Source: Bursaphelenchus xylophilus
Lineage: Eukaryota; Nematoda; Chromadorea; Rhabditida; Aphelenchoididae
Length of the DNA: 64,000 bases
Assembly: GCA_904066235.2 (NCBI GenBank)
Contig: CAJFCV020000006.1
Coordinates: 496,001-560,000, forward strand
Reading direction: 5' to 3'
The notes under the pieces were generated by a model, which saw only the letters and a program-made list of their open reading frames with translations, was not told the origin of the DNA and made no database searches. Within the stretch, counting starts at the first letter, position 1. Each line of letters starts with the position of its first letter. This document shows, piece after piece, positions 62,020 through 64,000 of the stretch. The position numbers and the translations under genes are program-made.

Positions 62020-62468
62020 CAGGGAAAGTACTCCAAGTGCGACGCTCAAATTTTCTTTAAATTTTGCACACACGTCGGGTATGGATCAAATATCAATTCC
62101 CGAAAGTTTTAGCTCGCGCTTTGCGGGCGCCGCCGAGATATCTTACGATTTTTGCCGTCGAGAGAGCACGCTAAACGTGGAGAACGGCCAGAGAGAAAAG
62201 TGCTTTTTGGCCATAACTTTGGCAGTTTCGTGCGGAAAAATTTGATTTTTCGTAGAAACATTATCCTTTACAGTTGAAATAGGCATGAAACTTTTCGTGC
62301 CGAAATTCGGCAAAAAGTCCTGAATTTTCGCCGACTTTCGATCTAAAAATCTCGGTTGTTTCTGCAAAGCGCGAGCTAGGATTCTCGCATATATCTTAGA
62401 AAACATTATTCTAAATTTGTGCCAAGTTTCATCAAAATCTGAGCGTCGCACTTGGAGTACTTCCCCTG
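62020..62468. mobile_element. 449-bp nonautonomous inverted-repeat DNA transposon (MITE), copy 2
   Basis: Same family and exactly the same length as 2345-2793, in opposite orientation. It has CAGGG...CCCTG ends and a TAA duplication at 62017-62019 and 62469-62471. It lies 40 bases upstream of the trans-splice acceptor of the small gene ending at 61159, so it occupies that gene's promoter or outron. Confidence 0.88.
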
Positions 62469-62471
62469 TAA

Positions 62472-62955
62472 ATTAAAAATATGATTTTTAAGGACTTTGC
62501 AAAAATTTTTCGAATTTTTTACTCACTTAGTGGAAGAAAATAGTAGTCAGTGGTTGGAGAGGAAGATCTCAGTCAGTTCATGGAATCCGTGAATGGAAAA
62601 CGACCGGTTGAAAGCCGGTATGGCCGTGAAAAATGGGAAATTTGAGGACAGTCGGAAACGAATACAAATTTGGGATGAAATCACATTTTTTTATACATTG
62701 CGGCCAGAATAAGGAACTTTTACCGTATTCTATTTATTATTGGATACTCTTTATTTATTCTCAAGAAAAGTATAAAAATCCGTGACAAAATAGTAGTTTA
62801 TTTGACGTCAATAAAAAATACATAGTTTTGGACATTTTCTGATATGAACTTCAAAGATGTTTTGGACATTTGAAGTTTGGAATAAAATACCCGAGTCTTT
62901 TCCCCTGAACTTTCACTTTTAAGGTGATTTTAAGCAATATATATATGTATATGAT
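62472..62955. other. spacer between the two small membrane-protein genes
   Basis: AT-rich. A strong donor (CACTAA|GTGAGT on the minus strand at about 62527) could end a noncoding 5' exon of the downstream gene. Nothing else seen. Confidence 0.35.
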
Positions 62956-63782
62956 CTACATCTCGGTCGAGGTGGATATGGTCATAGGATTGATCTCCAA
63001 CGGCATTTTACTGGTAATAATTGGGTTCTGCAGCGAAATTAGTGAAAAAATGCAATATGAAGATTTAATTACTACTTGTATGATACAGACAAATGTCATG
63101 TAGTTACTTACTGTTTCCGATCTTGTTAAGCCTTCTTCCACTCCAGGCGAGGTAATTTGACAGTCCGAGGAAGGGGAGTTGTCCCAGTCTGAAAATGAAA
63201 ATATTTTTTTTATTGGAAATTTTTAAAATTCAAGGTAAAAATAATTTTTAAAAGCTTTAAAATTGAGTAAAAATAATATTTACCCTGCCTCTGACCAGAA
63301 TGTATCAAGTTTTCACCATCGTTGGGGCATGGAGGTCCATTATAACGGGGCCAAACCACACAAATACAAAAGAGGATGAAGAGAAATGGCAAGAGAATTC
63401 CTGAAAAAAATCGTCAAAAAAGTTTTTTTTCAAGACATCCTACAAACTCAAATCGAATTAGATTTTTGATGTGATAAATTTGAGCCTTTTTGATTGCGCT
63501 TTGCAGAAATGTTCGGGTCCGAAATTTGGATAATTTTTTTAATTTTAAAAAGTGAAAAATTTGCGTTCTATTTGTCGCAACCTTTCAACAAAAATCTTTT
63601 TTCCACCCAAAACTTGCTGCAAAGACTTCAGTCAATTTTGCAAAAAAAAAATTGACTTGATGACTTATTAAGGTTGAGAATTTTATTCGCAAGAAGACCT
63701 GTTCTATCTTGTTACAAATTTTCGAAAGTTTACCAGTGATAATTCCAGCCAAGATCACCAACAAAAATATTGTTGTATCCAT
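62956..63782 (-). CDS. second small single-pass membrane protein, function unknown
   Basis: Not recognised. Four exons, 63782-63734, 63400-63284, 63188-63112, 63027-62956, join in phase to give 104 residues. The N-terminus (MDTTIFLLVILAGIITG, continued by ILLPFLFILFCICVVW across the splice) is one long hydrophobic stretch: a signal peptide plus transmembrane helix, or one helical hairpin. It is followed by a Pro/Asn/Asp-rich hydrophilic tail with two cysteines, ending in a Thr/Ser-rich TISTSTEM. It is on the same strand as, and just upstream of, another small membrane protein; the two are not obviously homologous in sequence. Confidence 0.55.
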
Positions 63783-64000
63783 CAAATATCACGTAATCAA
63801 AAAGTTTCGCCTCCAATTATGTTCCTGTCGCCCACTTCCAAAGCTCACGTACAAGATGTCCGCTCGGCTGCCACTCCCGTCTCCAGAACACTCTGAAAAC
63901 AACAAGAGAAATTTCCTCTTTTGGCAAGAAATTTTGAAGAAATCAAATCAAGCGGAACGAGTTTGTGCCTCGAGGCAAAACCCAAAAATTAAAATTGAAA

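Overview
This is nuclear DNA of a nematode. The genes are interrupted by many short introns with the nematode-type TTTCAG acceptor. Several start codons lie 0 to 2 bases after such an acceptor, which is what spliced-leader trans-splicing produces. The gene families fit: a LET-2-type collagen IV of nematode length, a SLO-2 potassium channel, an HNF4-like nuclear receptor, LAMP, glypican, CUL-4. Many introns are only 30 to 40 bases. The species cannot be named from the sequence. All gene models below were joined by hand from splice signals and checked for reading phase.

Layout. 1-0.7 kb: 3' end of an adenylate kinase (AK1). 0.8-5.7 kb: mostly noncoding, with two possible small genes and one copy of a 449-bp inverted-repeat transposon. 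5.7-8.8 kb (+): a complete glypican. 9.7-12.0 kb (-): an HNF4-like nuclear receptor. 12-24.7 kb: a large gene-poor block with two GC-rich, promoter-like islands sharing a CRE-like 10-mer, and one tRNA pseudogene. 24.8-32.3 kb (+): the complete collagen IV alpha-2 gene (let-2), including a tandem pair of alternative exons. 33.2-34.4 kb (+): a secreted trypsin-fold pseudoprotease, followed by a GC-rich island ending in a 12-bp hairpin and a T run.

35.2-43.9 kb is a compact stretch: NDUFA9 (-) and cul-4 (+) diverge from a 530-bp spacer, IBA57 (-) faces cul-4 tail to tail, and lmp-1 (+) follows. 45.1-49.5 kb (-): a large RS-domain/zinc-finger nuclear protein. 50.1-58.4 kb (-): slo-2, whose introns hold a tRNA-Ala(CGC) gene, small inverted-repeat elements and a 1.83-kb palindromic TTAA-flanked element carrying a tRNA-like sequence in each arm. 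61.2-63.8 kb (-): two small single-pass membrane proteins, with the second 449-bp transposon copy just upstream of the first.

The genes do not form a pathway. Collagen IV, the glypican and the pseudoprotease are extracellular, NDUFA9 and IBA57 mitochondrial, and the others nuclear, lysosomal or at the plasma membrane. From memory, the C. elegans relatives of AK1 (F38B2.4), the glypicans, let-2, lmp-1 and slo-2 are all X-linked, whereas cul-4, NDUFA9 and IBA57 are autosomal. This suggests an ancestral X block with rearranged neighbours. The most interesting sites are the 30-base intron between the two alternative let-2 exons and the palindromic tRNA-containing element.
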